From assembly GCA_030586155.1 (NCBI GenBank), contig CP130741.1, positions 186,001 through 250,000 of the forward strand: DNA of 64,000 nucleotides, read 5' to 3'. The first letter of the stretch is position 1, and the number at the start of each line of letters is the position of its first letter. The notes beneath the pieces were generated by a model. That model did no database searches. It worked only from the letters and a program-made list of their open reading frames with translations, and was not told the origin of the DNA. Below, one piece after another: positions 50,120 through 60,311 of this stretch. The position numbers and the translations under genes were made by a program. The stretch comes from Eubacteriaceae bacterium ES3 (GTDB lineage Bacteria > Bacillota > Clostridia > Eubacteriales > Eubacteriaceae).

Positions 50120-51469
50120 ATGAAGATTTGTATTATTGGAATGGGGGTTCTGGGAATTACCTATAGTTCAATATTATCGGATTCAAATGTTGATGTAATT
50201 GGCGTGGATCTGGATGAAGAGCTGATTGAAATGCTCAATGAAGGTGAACTGCCGGTTTACGAGCCAGGACTGCGCCCGCTGATGGCAGCTTCGCTGGATT
50301 CAAAAAAACTGACCTTTAGTGCCAACCTCAAAAATGCGATAAAAGAATCCGAGATGATTTTTATTACCTGCGAAGTCCCCAATGACAATGATGAGATGCC
50401 GGATCTTCGATTTGTTAAGCCGATCGCCCAGTCTATTGGCAACCACCTGGAAAACTACGCAACGATTGTTGTTAAATCAACTGTTCCACCAGGTTCTTGT
50501 CGGGTGATTCGTTCAACAATCCAGAAGGCTCTTGACGAACGGGATGCAAATGTTGACTTTGATATTGTCAGCAATCCGGATTTTTCCCGAAAGGGAGTAA
50601 TGATTAAGGATTGTCTGGTGCCAGAAATGGTGGTCATTGGGGCTGAATCAGACCAGGCTGTTGAAAGAATGAAATCGCTTTATGATAGTCTGCATGTTCA
50701 AGATGAAAACTATGTCATTACCAATTTCCAGAGTGCAGAGCTGATTAAGTATGGGGTGAATGCTTTTATTGCTACCAAGCTCTCCTTTATCAACGAAATG
50801 GCACTTTTATGTGAAAATGCCAATGCCAATATTCTTGATGTCTCCAGAGGGATTGGCAAAGATTTTCGAATTGGGCCGGCTTACCTTGAAGCTGGGCCGG
50901 GATTTGGCGGTTCAGATCTGCCCAAAGACTCCAAAGCCCTGGTAGAAATTGCCGGTGCCTATGGGGAAGAATTAAAAGTATTAAAGGCCGCTATTGATGC
51001 CAATCTTAAGCAGAAAGTCAAGATGGTGGAAAAGATCAGGCGGGTGATGGGGGCACTTGAAGGAAAAGTGATCGGTATTCTGGGCTTGTCCTATAAACCG
51101 GAAACAACTGATATGCGAGAGGCGCCTTCGATTGAGATCATTAAAGGCCTGATTGCAGAAGGCTGTGTGATTCGGATTTATTGTCCGGAAGGAGCGCAGG
51201 AAGCAAAATGGCGTTTGTATAAAGAAAAAGACGAGATTACCTACTGTAAAGACGCTTATCAGGCGGCTGACGGGGCCGATGCTGTTGTTGTGATTACCAA
51301 TTGGCGAGAATTCAAGGGACTTGATCATCAAAAGCTAAAAACAGCGATGCGGGATAATTACTTTTTTGATTTGCGCAATCTCTTTGGTGAAAATCCTCCG
51401 CAGGGATTTAAATATTCGGGTTTGGGTGTATCAACGGTAGAAGTTCCATGTATGGAAGCCGAAAATTAA
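50120..51469 (+). CDS. UDP-glucose/nucleotide-sugar dehydrogenase homologue
   Basis: 449 residues with three domains of the UDP-glucose/GDP-mannose dehydrogenase family: NAD-binding (GMGVLGITY), central, and C-terminal UDP-binding (ILGLSYKPETTDMREAPS). The catalytic Cys of the family (GFGGSCFPKD) is Asp here: GFGGSD266LPKD, codon 50915-50917. The usual NPEFLREG motif reads NPDFSRKG, changing two conserved acids. Lys210 and Asn214 of the active site remain. It may be an altered or inactive enzyme. It stands before the polysaccharide genes. Confidence 0.8.
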   Translation: MKICIIGMGVLGITYSSILSDSNVDVIGVDLDEELIEMLNEGELPVYEPGLRPLMAASLDSKKLTFSANLKNAIKESEMIFITCEVPNDNDEMPDLRFVKPIAQSIGNHLENYATIVVKSTVPPGSCRVIRSTIQKALDERDANVDFDIVSNPDFSRKGVMIKDCLVPEMVVIGAESDQAVERMKSLYDSLHVQDENYVITNFQSAELIKYGVNAFIATKLSFINEMALLCENANANILDVSRGIGKDFRIGPAYLEAGPGFGGSDLPKDSKALVEIAGAYGEELKVLKAAIDANLKQKVKMVEKIRRVMGALEGKVIGILGLSYKPETTDMREAPSIEIIKGLIAEGCVIRIYCPEGAQEAKWRLYKEKDEITYCKDAYQAADGADAVVVITNWREFKGLDHQKLKTAMRDNYFFDLRNLFGENPPQGFKYSGLGVSTVEVPCMEAEN

Positions 51470-51521
51470 GAATCAGATTATATGTCAGACTTAACTATTT
51501 TAAACTTGAAAGGAAACGATA

Positions 51522-53219
51522 ATGGGGTATCAGGAAATTTATAATCAGTGGCTGAATCAAAAAAAACTGGATCCGGTCTTGCGGGAAGAACTTGAAAAGT
51601 TAAACGATCAGAAAGAAATTGAAGATCGCTTTTATACGGAGCTGGAATTTGGAACAGGTGGCATGCGGGGGAAAATGGGTGTTGGGATTAATCGGATGAA
51701 TGTTCACACCATTGCCCGGGTGACCAGGGGATTAGGCAATTATCTGAAAAAAGAAGCGGGAAATTCAGATAAAGGGGTCGTAATCGCCTACGATTCTCGT
51801 AATAAATCGTCGGAATTTGCTCAGACTGCTGCCTGTGTTCTGGCACAGATGGGGATTAAAGCTTATCTGTTTTCAGAGCTCAGACCGACGCCTCAGTTAT
51901 CTTTTGCGGTTCGTCATTTAAACGCGGCAGCTGGTATTGTGATTACCGCTTCCCATAACCCCAAAGAGTACAATGGATATAAGGTTTACGGACCGGATGG
52001 CGGGCAGATGGTAACCCAGGCAGCAGACGCTTTAATTGCTGAGATTGCCCTGCTGACTGATTACTTTGATATTGATGCAGTTTCAATTGAAGAGGGGCTT
52101 AAAAAGGCGATGATTGTGATGCTTGGTGAAGATATGGATCAGGCTTACACTAAGGCAGTTTGCGCTTATTGCAAGGAGAATCCTGATAATGCCATCAAAG
52201 TCGTCTACACTCCACTACACGGATCGGGAAACAAACCGGTACGACGTGTCTTAAAGGAACTGGCTTATAAAGATGTGATTGTTGTTCCTGAACAGGAAAA
52301 TCCCGACGGTAATTTTCCAACGGCCTCTTATCCGAACCCTGAAGACCGCAAAGTATTTACGCTGGCCATGAAGCTGGCTGACCAGGTGAGTGCTGATGTG
52401 ATTATTGGGACCGACCCCGACTGTGACCGGGTCGGTGTGGTCTGTCGTGATTCTGATGGAGAATTTGTAGTACTGACTGGTAATCAGACTGGGGCACTGC
52501 TGGTGGATTATTACCTGAAAACCAGAACAGACTTGCCTGACAACAAGGTTGTCATAAAAACGATTGTGACCAGTGAATTGGGTGCCCTGGTGGCAAAATC
52601 TTATGGTGCTGCAGTTTTAGATGTATTGACAGGATTTAAATATATAGGAGAATACATAACGGAGTTTGAAAAAACTCATGAATATACTTTTGCTTTTGGC
52701 TATGAAGAAAGTTACGGTTACCTGGCTGGAAATTATGCCAGAGATAAGGATGCGGTCATTGCTTCAGCTCTCGTGTGTGAAATGACCAGCTATTATAAAA
52801 AACAGGGTCTAACCCTTTACGAAGCACTGATAGCGCTTTTTGAAAAGCACGGTTATTTTGAAGAAGGTATTGAAGCCATTGCTTTAGATGGGATTGAAGG
52901 CAAAGCGAAGATTACTGCCATTATGGAAAGCTTTAGAGCGCTGAATATAACGGAAATGGCTGACATGCAGCTGGTTAAAACGACTGATTATCAGTCAGGC
53001 TTTGCTAAAGATTTAAAAGCCGGGACCGAAGAAGCAGTTAAGTTACCAAAGTCCAACGTTCTTAAATTCATGTTTGACGACGCTTCATGGTTTGCCCTGC
53101 GGCCATCCGGAACTGAGCCTAAGCTGAAGATCTATTTTTCAGCGACAGGTAAAACTAAAGAGGAAGCGGTTAATAAAAAAGAAAAGCTTAAAGAAGAAGT
53201 TTTGACATTGATTGGATAA
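51522..53219 (+). CDS. pgm: Phosphoglucomutase / phosphomannomutase
   Basis: 565 residues, alpha-D-phosphohexomutase superfamily (PgcA-like). Catalytic Ser loop TASHNPKEYNGYK near residue 147, metal site GTDPDCDRVG near 304, and the phosphate-binding loop RPSGTEPKLK near 527. It supplies glucose-1-phosphate for the rmlA step of dTDP-rhamnose synthesis encoded downstream. Confidence 0.93.
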   Translation: MGYQEIYNQWLNQKKLDPVLREELEKLNDQKEIEDRFYTELEFGTGGMRGKMGVGINRMNVHTIARVTRGLGNYLKKEAGNSDKGVVIAYDSRNKSSEFAQTAACVLAQMGIKAYLFSELRPTPQLSFAVRHLNAAAGIVITASHNPKEYNGYKVYGPDGGQMVTQAADALIAEIALLTDYFDIDAVSIEEGLKKAMIVMLGEDMDQAYTKAVCAYCKENPDNAIKVVYTPLHGSGNKPVRRVLKELAYKDVIVVPEQENPDGNFPTASYPNPEDRKVFTLAMKLADQVSADVIIGTDPDCDRVGVVCRDSDGEFVVLTGNQTGALLVDYYLKTRTDLPDNKVVIKTIVTSELGALVAKSYGAAVLDVLTGFKYIGEYITEFEKTHEYTFAFGYEESYGYLAGNYARDKDAVIASALVCEMTSYYKKQGLTLYEALIALFEKHGYFEEGIEAIALDGIEGKAKITAIMESFRALNITEMADMQLVKTTDYQSGFAKDLKAGTEEAVKLPKSNVLKFMFDDASWFALRPSGTEPKLKIYFSATGKTKEEAVNKKEKLKEEVLTLIG

Positions 53220-53298
53220 AGACTTTGAAATGCTGGAAACCTTAAACCAGACAGATGAGGGTCTTAAAGATACTCTAGTCAAAAGTAAACAAAACAAT

Positions 53299-53329
53299 AA
53301 AAAAGAAATCCGAATCGGATTTCTTTTTT
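53299..53329. terminator. Bidirectional terminator between pgm and LCP genes
   Basis: AAAAAAGAAATCCG pairs with CGGATTTCTTTTTT around AAT. T-tracts exist on both strands, so it can end the convergent transcripts of pgm and the LCP gene. Confidence 0.9.
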
Positions 53330-53331
53330 AT

Positions 53332-54858
53332 TTATTCGCTGCTTGTAATGTTAGCCTGACTGTAATCTTCAGTAGGGACAGTTTCATCGATATAGGCCTC
53401 ATCACTACCGCTATCATCAGCATCTACATAAGGGTCACTATCTAATGGTGGCTCATAGGACTCTTCATCATCGTAGGACGAGTCAGATTCGTCTGAATAA
53501 TCGTCAGAGTAGTCATCTGAATAATCGTCAGATGAATCGTCATAATAGTAATCTTCATCATCCGAGTAATCACTTTCGGTATCATCTTCGTAATAAGTGG
53601 TCGAATCATCTTCATAGGATGAAGAGGTACCGCCCCAGGACCCGTAGTTGGCATAGGATTCAATGGAATCACTGATTTCTTTGACCCGCTCAGAGGGGGT
53701 ATAAGAAGTATAGCCGCTGTTGTTAGTAGTTGTCGTGGTTGAACTGCTTGAACCGCTACTTTCAGTCGAGCTTGAAAGATCTGAGCTAACCCGATTGGAT
53801 GTAATATTTCCTGAATTAGTTGTGCTGTCAGTGGCAGTTGTGTCTGTTGAAACAGAGCTGTCAGTAGTCGTAGATGTGCTCGTATCGGTAGTTTCGTTTA
53901 CTATTGGACCGTAAATAAAATCGTGCAGTTCAATGACATTATCGTAGAGTGTATTAGGGATGACATAGGAGATGCCATCAATCATGTCAGTATAGACATT
54001 GGCGTCTGTTGGAATTCTAAACTCATAGAAAGCCTGGTTTTCGGCAGTTAAAAAGGCTTTAGCATAAGATGTAATCTCACTGAGGTCAAGGGTTGTCTGG
54101 ACATAGGGATAAATTTTTCCCATCAGGTTGACGGCTGTGAGCATATCCATCTGAAAGGCTTTATCGACAATTGCTCCGACCACTTCACGCTGTCTTTCAG
54201 TTCGGTAGAAATCATTATCACTGTAGCGATTTCTTGCATAAGCCAGAGCTTGGACACCAGTTACGGTCTGTACGCCAGTTTCGGTCAGCTTGGGATCAGC
54301 TTTGCCGACTTTGTCATTGACGTCATCAATATATTTATTGGTCCATTCAAGGATATCTTCGCTTTGAACATTAATTTCAACTCCACCCAGGGCATCTACG
54401 GTATCTACCATACAGTCAAAATTGACAATTACATAATCCTTGATATTCATGTCAAAATTCTCGTTCAAGGTCTTAACGGCTAATTCCGGACCGCCATAAG
54501 CATAGGCAGCATTGATTTTTTCTAGGGATTCATATTTATCATCAGTTTCCGGGATATAAGCCAGGAGGTCACGCATAATCGAGGTGACTTTGACAGTTCC
54601 GGTTCTAAAATCCAGGGAAACAATCATAATCGTATCAGATCGATCACCTTCCACATCACTTCGACCGTCAATACCAAAAACAGCGACATTGACAGTATCA
54701 ATATCCAGGTCATAATTAACATTCAGTTCCGATTCTTCAAGTTTTGGTGCTGATACAATTTCATTTATCTGATAAAGGGTGTTATATCCATAAACTAATC
54801 CGGCGCCAATTACCGACACAAGAAGAAAAAGAACGACTAGAGCGATCTTCTTTTTCAT
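53332..54858 (-). CDS. LytR-CpsA-Psr (LCP) family cell-wall ligase
   Basis: 508 residues. One N-terminal membrane helix (about 5-25), then the LCP domain (about 55-300; GIDGRSDVEGDRSDTIMI, SIMRDLLAYIP and the Arg-rich YARNRYSDNDFYRTERQ). LCP enzymes attach polysaccharides or teichoic acids to peptidoglycan. The last 170 residues are low complexity: a Ser/Thr stretch, a short semi-ordered part, then tandem acidic units such as DDYSDDYSDDYSDES. This tail is not part of the usual family. Faces the sugar genes. Confidence 0.9.
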   Translation of the reverse strand: MKKKIALVVLFLLVSVIGAGLVYGYNTLYQINEIVSAPKLEESELNVNYDLDIDTVNVAVFGIDGRSDVEGDRSDTIMIVSLDFRTGTVKVTSIMRDLLAYIPETDDKYESLEKINAAYAYGGPELAVKTLNENFDMNIKDYVIVNFDCMVDTVDALGGVEINVQSEDILEWTNKYIDDVNDKVGKADPKLTETGVQTVTGVQALAYARNRYSDNDFYRTERQREVVGAIVDKAFQMDMLTAVNLMGKIYPYVQTTLDLSEITSYAKAFLTAENQAFYEFRIPTDANVYTDMIDGISYVIPNTLYDNVIELHDFIYGPIVNETTDTSTSTTTDSSVSTDTTATDSTTNSGNITSNRVSSDLSSSTESSGSSSSTTTTTNNSGYTSYTPSERVKEISDSIESYANYGSWGGTSSSYEDDSTTYYEDDTESDYSDDEDYYYDDSSDDYSDDYSDDYSDESDSSYDDEESYEPPLDSDPYVDADDSGSDEAYIDETVPTEDYSQANITSSE

Positions 54859-55073
54859 AAAAATCCTTTCATTATAAAGTACCTAATTTCACCTGTGTAT
54901 CATACACAGAGATGCTTAATTTTTCATTGAATATTTGATTAGAAATCTAAAAAAATTATAATTTAGATGATATTTTGTTGTATTTGGGATATGATATTTT
55001 ACATAATATGATAACATAGTTTTCAAATAAATGCAGAAATTCTTTAGGAAAGTCTTTATTAAACATAAAAAAA

Positions 55074-55102
55074 TAGACTTTTAAAAGCTGATGAAGTATA
55101 AT
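55074..55102 (+). promoter_or_regulatory. Candidate promoter of the rml operon
   Basis: TAGACT (55074-55079), 17-base spacer, then TATAAT (55097-55102), 50 or so bases before the rmlD start. Confidence 0.5.
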
Positions 55103-55155
55103 GACAATGAATTTTTATGGCTTTTAGCAAGTACTCTAAGAAATCAGGTGAATTT

Positions 55156-56016
55156 ATGAAAGTTTTAATTACTGGTTCAAATGGTCAGTTAGGAAGAGAG
55201 CTAAGTATTCAGTTAAAAGAAAAAGGGATTGATTTTGTCGGTTATGATACACCGGAAATGGATATTACCGATAAAGAAAAAACAGCAGCAATCCTTAAAA
55301 AAGAAAATCCGACGATTATTTTAAATTGTGGAGCCTTGACCAATGTGGACGGTTGTGAAACCAATCGTGAACTGGCGATGGCAGTTAATGCCAAAGGGCC
55401 GAAAAATGTAGCGGAGTTGGCAAAAGAGATGGATATCACCCTCTTGCAGGTTTCTACCGATTATGTTTTTGACGGTGATGGGATAACCGAAAATGGCGCA
55501 TTAAGAGCCTACGTTGAAAGTGATCCAATCGATCCTAAAACGGTTTATGGGGTATCTAAAGCAGCTGGAGAAAAAGCAGTAATGGAGATTGCTCCCAAAT
55601 TTTTTATTATCAGAACAGCCTGGCTGTATGGCGATGGCAATAATTTTGTTAAAACCATGCTTGATCTGGCAGCTAAACATCCTAAACTGACGGTTGTTGA
55701 TGACCAGCTAGGCTCTCCTACCAGTACAGTTGATCTGGCCAGAGCGATCATTGATTTGATGCAGACGGAAAGTTATGGAATTTATCATGGCACCTGCGAA
55801 GGTCAGTGCAGCTGGTATGATTTTGCATGCGAAATTTTCAGACTGTCAGGGATCGATATCCCAGTGGAGCCGGTAACCTCAGAAGAGTTTGTCCGACCTG
55901 CACCTCGACCTAAATTTTCAGTGCTTGAGAACAAGGGGCTTAATGACCTGGGTTTAAATACCTTTAGAGATTGGCATGTAGCTCTGGAAGAATATATAGA
56001 AAAACTTAATAATTAA
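55156..56016 (+). CDS. rmlD: dTDP-4-dehydrorhamnose reductase
   Basis: 286 residues from the ATG at 55156 (CAGGTGA upstream); an in-frame ATG 39 bases earlier is less well supported. Final step of dTDP-L-rhamnose synthesis. NAD(P) loop GSNGQLGREL, the YGVSKAAGEK catalytic Tyr/Lys motif near residue 129, and DQLGSPTSTVDLA near 178. First gene of a four-gene set rmlD-A-C-B. Confidence 0.95.
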   Translation: MKVLITGSNGQLGRELSIQLKEKGIDFVGYDTPEMDITDKEKTAAILKKENPTIILNCGALTNVDGCETNRELAMAVNAKGPKNVAELAKEMDITLLQVSTDYVFDGDGITENGALRAYVESDPIDPKTVYGVSKAAGEKAVMEIAPKFFIIRTAWLYGDGNNFVKTMLDLAAKHPKLTVVDDQLGSPTSTVDLARAIIDLMQTESYGIYHGTCEGQCSWYDFACEIFRLSGIDIPVEPVTSEEFVRPAPRPKFSVLENKGLNDLGLNTFRDWHVALEEYIEKLNN

Positions 56017-56034
56017 CAAAGAAGAGAGGCAAGA

Positions 56035-56910
56035 ATGAAAGGAATTATTTTGGCAGGCGGTTCAGGAACCCGTCTATATCCTATTACACAGGCAGTTTCC
56101 AAACAACTTTTACCGATTTATGACAAACCGATGATTTATTATCCATTGGCAACACTGATGCTGGCAGGAATCAGGGAAATCCTGATTATCTCGACTCCGC
56201 ATGATCTGCCGATGTTTGAGCGTTTGTTTGGGACTGGGGAAAGTCTGGGTCTGGAGTTTTCATACGCTGTACAGGAAGCACCGAACGGATTGGCAGAAGC
56301 CTTTATCATCGGCGAAGAGTTTATTGGGGATGATCAGGTAGCCTTAGTTTTGGGCGATAATATTTTTTATGGTCAGGGTTTTACAGGGGCGATCACAAGC
56401 GCAGCTGATCTTTCTGAAGGCGCGGTTATCTTTGGCTACCCAGTAACTGATCCGGAACGGTACGGTGTAGTTGAGTTTGATCAAGACGGGAAAGTGGTTT
56501 CCATCGAAGAAAAACCGGAGCAACCCAAGTCACATTTTGCGGTACCGGGTCTTTATTTCTATGATAATCAGGTAGTGGAAATTGCCAAAAATATTAAACC
56601 TTCAGCTCGTGGTGAGTTGGAGATCACAACCGTTAATGAAACCTATTTGCAACGGGGAAACTTACGGGTGGAACTGTTTGGCAGAGGGATGGCATGGCTG
56701 GATACCGGCACCCATGACAGCTTAATTGAAGCGTCTAACTTTGTTGAAACTATCCAGAAGCGACAAGGGCTTTATGTGGCCTGTATTGAAGAGATTGCCT
56801 ATAGACGTAAATTTATCAATAAAGATCAGTTGATTAAGCTGGCAGAACCCCTTAAGAAAACTGCTTACGGCCAGTATCTGCTGCAATGTGCTAGAGAGAT
56901 AGAGGGTTAA
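56035..56910 (+). CDS. rmlA: Glucose-1-phosphate thymidylyltransferase
   Basis: 291 residues. It forms dTDP-glucose from glucose-1-phosphate and dTTP. Nucleotidyltransferase signature [11 protein letters not shown] at the start, followed by [12 protein letters not shown]; metal site LGDNIFYG near residue 108. One base separates it from rmlC. Confidence 0.97.
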   Translation: MKGIILAGGSGTRLYPITQAVSKQLLPIYDKPMIYYPLATLMLAGIREILIISTPHDLPMFERLFGTGESLGLEFSYAVQEAPNGLAEAFIIGEEFIGDDQVALVLGDNIFYGQGFTGAITSAADLSEGAVIFGYPVTDPERYGVVEFDQDGKVVSIEEKPEQPKSHFAVPGLYFYDNQVVEIAKNIKPSARGELEITTVNETYLQRGNLRVELFGRGMAWLDTGTHDSLIEASNFVETIQKRQGLYVACIEEIAYRRKFINKDQLIKLAEPLKKTAYGQYLLQCAREIEG

Positions 56911-56911
56911 G

Positions 56912-57478
56912 ATGGCCAAGATTAATGTAATAGAAACTAAGATCGAGGGCTTGGTGATCATCGAGCCATCAGTGTTTGGTGATGAACGCGGCTATTTTAT
57001 GGAAACCTACAATGAAGAGGAATTTCATAAAGCTGGTTTGACCATGCGTTTTGTTCAGGATAATGAATCAAAGTCCAGTAGAGGGGTTTTAAGAGGGCTT
57101 CACTTTCAGACTAAATTTTCTCAGGGGAAATTGGTTCGAGTCACTCGTGGTGAGGTTTTTGATGTGGCAGTGGACCTGCGTGAAGGGTCTAAAACTTATG
57201 GCCAATGGGATGCTGTACTCCTGACTGAAGAAAACAAGACAATGTTTTATGTTCCTGAAGGTTTCGCTCATGGTTTTATGGTTGTTTCTGATGAAGCGGT
57301 TTTTAATTATAAGTGCACAAATTTCTATGCGCCGGAATATGATGGCGGCATCCGTTTTGATGACCCGGATGTGGGAATTGAATGGCCTCTTGATAAGGTG
57401 GACGAAGTACTTTTATCAGAGAAAGACGGAAAACTGCCCTATCTAAAAGATATCAGAGACAGTTTGCGATTTGAATAA
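56912..57478 (+). CDS. rmlC: dTDP-4-dehydrorhamnose 3,5-epimerase
   Basis: 188 residues, cupin fold. Catalytic His in RGLHFQ (near residue 60) and the conserved FYVPEGFAHGF near 108. Third step in the pathway. Confidence 0.96.
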   Translation: MAKINVIETKIEGLVIIEPSVFGDERGYFMETYNEEEFHKAGLTMRFVQDNESKSSRGVLRGLHFQTKFSQGKLVRVTRGEVFDVAVDLREGSKTYGQWDAVLLTEENKTMFYVPEGFAHGFMVVSDEAVFNYKCTNFYAPEYDGGIRFDDPDVGIEWPLDKVDEVLLSEKDGKLPYLKDIRDSLRFE

Positions 57479-57492
57479 GGAAAGGACATAAA

Positions 57493-58596
57493 ATGAAAAC
57501 AATATTAGTAACCGGCGGCGCCGGCTTTATCGGATCGAGCTTTGTTCGCTATATGTTAAGTGCCCACCCGGAGGATCAGATTGTCAATCTTGATGCTCTG
57601 ACTTATGCCGGAAATCTTGAAAATTTGAAGGATATTGAAGGCAATCCTAATTATATTTTTGAAAAAGGGGACATCGCCGATTCTTCCTTTGTTGAAGGAC
57701 TTTTTGAAAAATATGATTTTGATGTAGTCGTAAATTTTGCGGCTGAATCCCATGTGGATCGAAGTATTGAAGATCCGGAAATTTTTATTAAAACCAATGT
57801 AATGGGGACCCAAATTCTTCTGGATGCAGCCAAAAAGAAATGGATGACCGGTAAAGACGAGTTTGGTTATCCAACCTATCGGGAAGGTGTTCGTTATCAT
57901 CAGGTGTCTACTGATGAAGTGTACGGTGCGCTGGGAAAAACTGGGATGTTTACTGAATCCACACCGCTTGCTCCTAATAGCCCTTATTCGGCATCGAAAG
58001 CGGCGGCGGATATGATTGTCAGAGCTTATGGACAGACTTTTAAAATGCCTGTGACCATTAGCCGTTGCTCGAATAATTATGGCCCCTACCATTTCCCGGA
58101 AAAATTAATTCCATTAATGATTTCTAATGTGGTAGCCCTAAAAAGCCTGCCGGTTTATGGTGACGGGATGCAGATCCGTGACTGGCTGCATGTGAAGGAT
58201 CACTGCAGCGGCATTGATACTGTTTTGCAAAAGGGAAAACCAGGTGAGGTTTATAATATTGGAGGAAACAATGAGAAAGCCAATATTGAAATTGTTAACC
58301 TGATCATCGAAAACGTAGGTGAGAAATTAAAATCGGGTAACTATCCCATCGACAATGATGGCAGCCAAATCAATCAGGATTTGATTACTTATGTAGAGGA
58401 CCGACTGGGTCATGACAGACGTTATGCTATTGATAATACGAAGATTACAACGGAGCTTGGTTGGGAGCCGTCCTATACCTTCGAAGAAGGCATTGTTGAA
58501 ACGATTGAATGGTATCTGAATAATCAGGACTGGCTGAAACAGGTGCAGTCTGGCGATTATCAGGATTATTATGAACGGATGTATTCGAAGAAATAA
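57493..58596 (+). CDS. rmlB: dTDP-glucose 4,6-dehydratase
   Basis: 367 residues, extended SDR. NAD loop GGAGFIGSSFVRYM, AAESHVDRSI near residue 84, STDEVYG near 137 and catalytic YSASKAAAD near 166. It completes the full rml set. AAGGA before the ATG. Confidence 0.97.
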   Translation: MKTILVTGGAGFIGSSFVRYMLSAHPEDQIVNLDALTYAGNLENLKDIEGNPNYIFEKGDIADSSFVEGLFEKYDFDVVVNFAAESHVDRSIEDPEIFIKTNVMGTQILLDAAKKKWMTGKDEFGYPTYREGVRYHQVSTDEVYGALGKTGMFTESTPLAPNSPYSASKAAADMIVRAYGQTFKMPVTISRCSNNYGPYHFPEKLIPLMISNVVALKSLPVYGDGMQIRDWLHVKDHCSGIDTVLQKGKPGEVYNIGGNNEKANIEIVNLIIENVGEKLKSGNYPIDNDGSQINQDLITYVEDRLGHDRRYAIDNTKITTELGWEPSYTFEEGIVETIEWYLNNQDWLKQVQSGDYQDYYERMYSKK

Positions 58597-58673
58597 TATT
58601 TTTAGATAGGCTTATTGGGGAGAAGTGGCTCAATAAGTTTATCTGTTTTAATAAAGAAGCTAGAGGTGATTTT

Positions 58674-59498
58674 TTGGACAATAAAACCATGATGACAAAA
58701 AAATCAGACAAAAAAAATGAAATAAAAGGATATTTTCAGAAGTTTTTTAAATATCGGCACTTGTTGCGGGAATTGGTCAGCAGAGATATAAAAGTTAAGT
58801 ATCGGAGATCCGTGCTTGGAATACTGTGGAGTGTTTTGAACCCCTTATTAATGATGCTGGTAATAACAGCAGTGTTTTCATCAATATTCAGATTTGATAT
58901 AGAAAACTTTCCAGCCTATTATTTGACGGGGTCATTAATTTTTGGATTTGTTTCTGAATCAACGATGGGATCATGCGGAGCGATTATTGAAGGGGCTTCA
59001 TTAATTAAAAAAGTGTACATACCTAAGTATGTATTTCCCCTGGAAAAAATATTATTTGCTTTTGTAAATGCTTTGTTTTCTTTAATTGCGGTAGCGATAG
59101 TCCTGTTAATTTTAAGAGTACCGGTAAGCTGGACGATTATCCTTTTCCCAATTCCATTGATATATGCGCTGGTTTTTTGCGTTGGACTTGGCCTGGTATT
59201 ATCCACTTTGAATGTATTTTTCAGAGATGTGGGGCATTTATGGGGAGTATGGATTACGGCCTGGATGTATTTAACACCGATCATCTATCCTATCGATATT
59301 CTACCGGATTTTATGAAAAAAATTATTAGTTTTAATCCGCTGACTCATTTTGTTAGTTACTTTAGAGAGGTTATTCTCTATGGAACTGTTCCGGGAGTAA
59401 GGGAGAATCTAATATGCTGTGCATTTTCTTTGAGCTTTTTATTGTTGGGGACTATATTTTTCAAAAGGAACCAGGATAAGTTTATTCTGCACATATAA
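58674..59498 (+). CDS. ABC-2 polysaccharide exporter permease (Wzm/TagG type)
   Basis: 274 residues, six membrane helices from about residue 45 on. The N-terminal cytosolic motif RELVSRDIKVKYRRSVLG is typical of the Wzm/TagG/RgpC permeases, which export lipid-linked polysaccharides. TTG start with AGAGGTGAT upstream. It pairs with the ATPase that follows after 12 bases. Confidence 0.92.
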   Translation: MDNKTMMTKKSDKKNEIKGYFQKFFKYRHLLRELVSRDIKVKYRRSVLGILWSVLNPLLMMLVITAVFSSIFRFDIENFPAYYLTGSLIFGFVSESTMGSCGAIIEGASLIKKVYIPKYVFPLEKILFAFVNALFSLIAVAIVLLILRVPVSWTIILFPIPLIYALVFCVGLGLVLSTLNVFFRDVGHLWGVWITAWMYLTPIIYPIDILPDFMKKIISFNPLTHFVSYFREVILYGTVPGVRENLICCAFSLSFLLLGTIFFKRNQDKFILHI

Positions 59499-59510
59499 AG
59501 AGGTGAAAAA

Positions 59511-60245
59511 TTGAAGAATATAATCGAAGTAAATAATGTCACAATGAAATTTAATATGGCTAATGAGAAGATTGACGGCATAAAAGAGTATTTTATCAAA
59601 CTGAGTAAAAGAGAATTGTATTACAATGAATTTATTGCCTTGAATAATATCAGTGTCAATATTGAAAAAGGGGACGTCTTTGGAATTGTTGGATTAAATG
59701 GTTCCGGCAAAAGTACGCTCTTGAAAATTATCTCAGGAATATTAAAGCCGTCAAGCGGATCAGTCGAAGTCAGGGGCAGTATTTCTCCTTTAATTGAATT
59801 GGGCGCCGGTTTTGATTTTAATTTAACAGCAAGAGAAAATGTAATACTTAATGGCCTGGTTTTAGGTTATACAAAAAAACAAATGCAGGACAGGATGGAT
59901 GAAATTATTGAATTTTCGGAGTTGCAGGAATTTATGAACGTAGCGGTAAAAAACTTTTCGTCAGGAATGATCGCACGTTTAGGTTTTGCAATTGCTACTT
60001 CAGTAAGACCGGAGATATTAATTGTTGACGAGATTCTATCTGTAGGCGATTTTTTATTTCAGAAAAAATGCGAAGAGAGAATGGCAAATATGATGGCTGG
60101 TGGAACGACAGTTATCATCGTATCACATTCAATTGATCAAATTGAAAGACTTTGTAAACACGTTTTGTGGATAGAAAAAGGCCACATGGTGATGCAGGGT
60201 GAAGCACTAGAGGTATGTGATGCATATAAAAAAAGCTCCAAGTAA
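59511..60245 (+). CDS. ABC polysaccharide exporter ATPase (Wzt/TagH type)
   Basis: 244 residues. Walker A GLNGSGKST near residue 60, signature NFSSGMIARLGFAIA near 143, and Walker B ILIVDEIL. It ends soon after the ATPase core, so it lacks the C-terminal carbohydrate-binding domain found in some Wzt proteins. TTG start with GAGGTG upstream. Confidence 0.93.
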   Translation: MKNIIEVNNVTMKFNMANEKIDGIKEYFIKLSKRELYYNEFIALNNISVNIEKGDVFGIVGLNGSGKSTLLKIISGILKPSSGSVEVRGSISPLIELGAGFDFNLTARENVILNGLVLGYTKKQMQDRMDEIIEFSELQEFMNVAVKNFSSGMIARLGFAIATSVRPEILIVDEILSVGDFLFQKKCEERMANMMAGGTTVIIVSHSIDQIERLCKHVLWIEKGHMVMQGEALEVCDAYKKSSK

Positions 60246-60311
60246 ATAAAGGTCAGATTTTAATATTTGCAATAAAAATGTAGAAATTTATAAGCGTGAA
60301 AGGCATATAAT

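Noticed and set aside
53212-53445. Open frame of 77 codons after pgm on the plus strand
   Set aside because: It lacks a ribosome site, runs straight through the bidirectional terminator at 53299-53329 and then antisense to the LCP gene.
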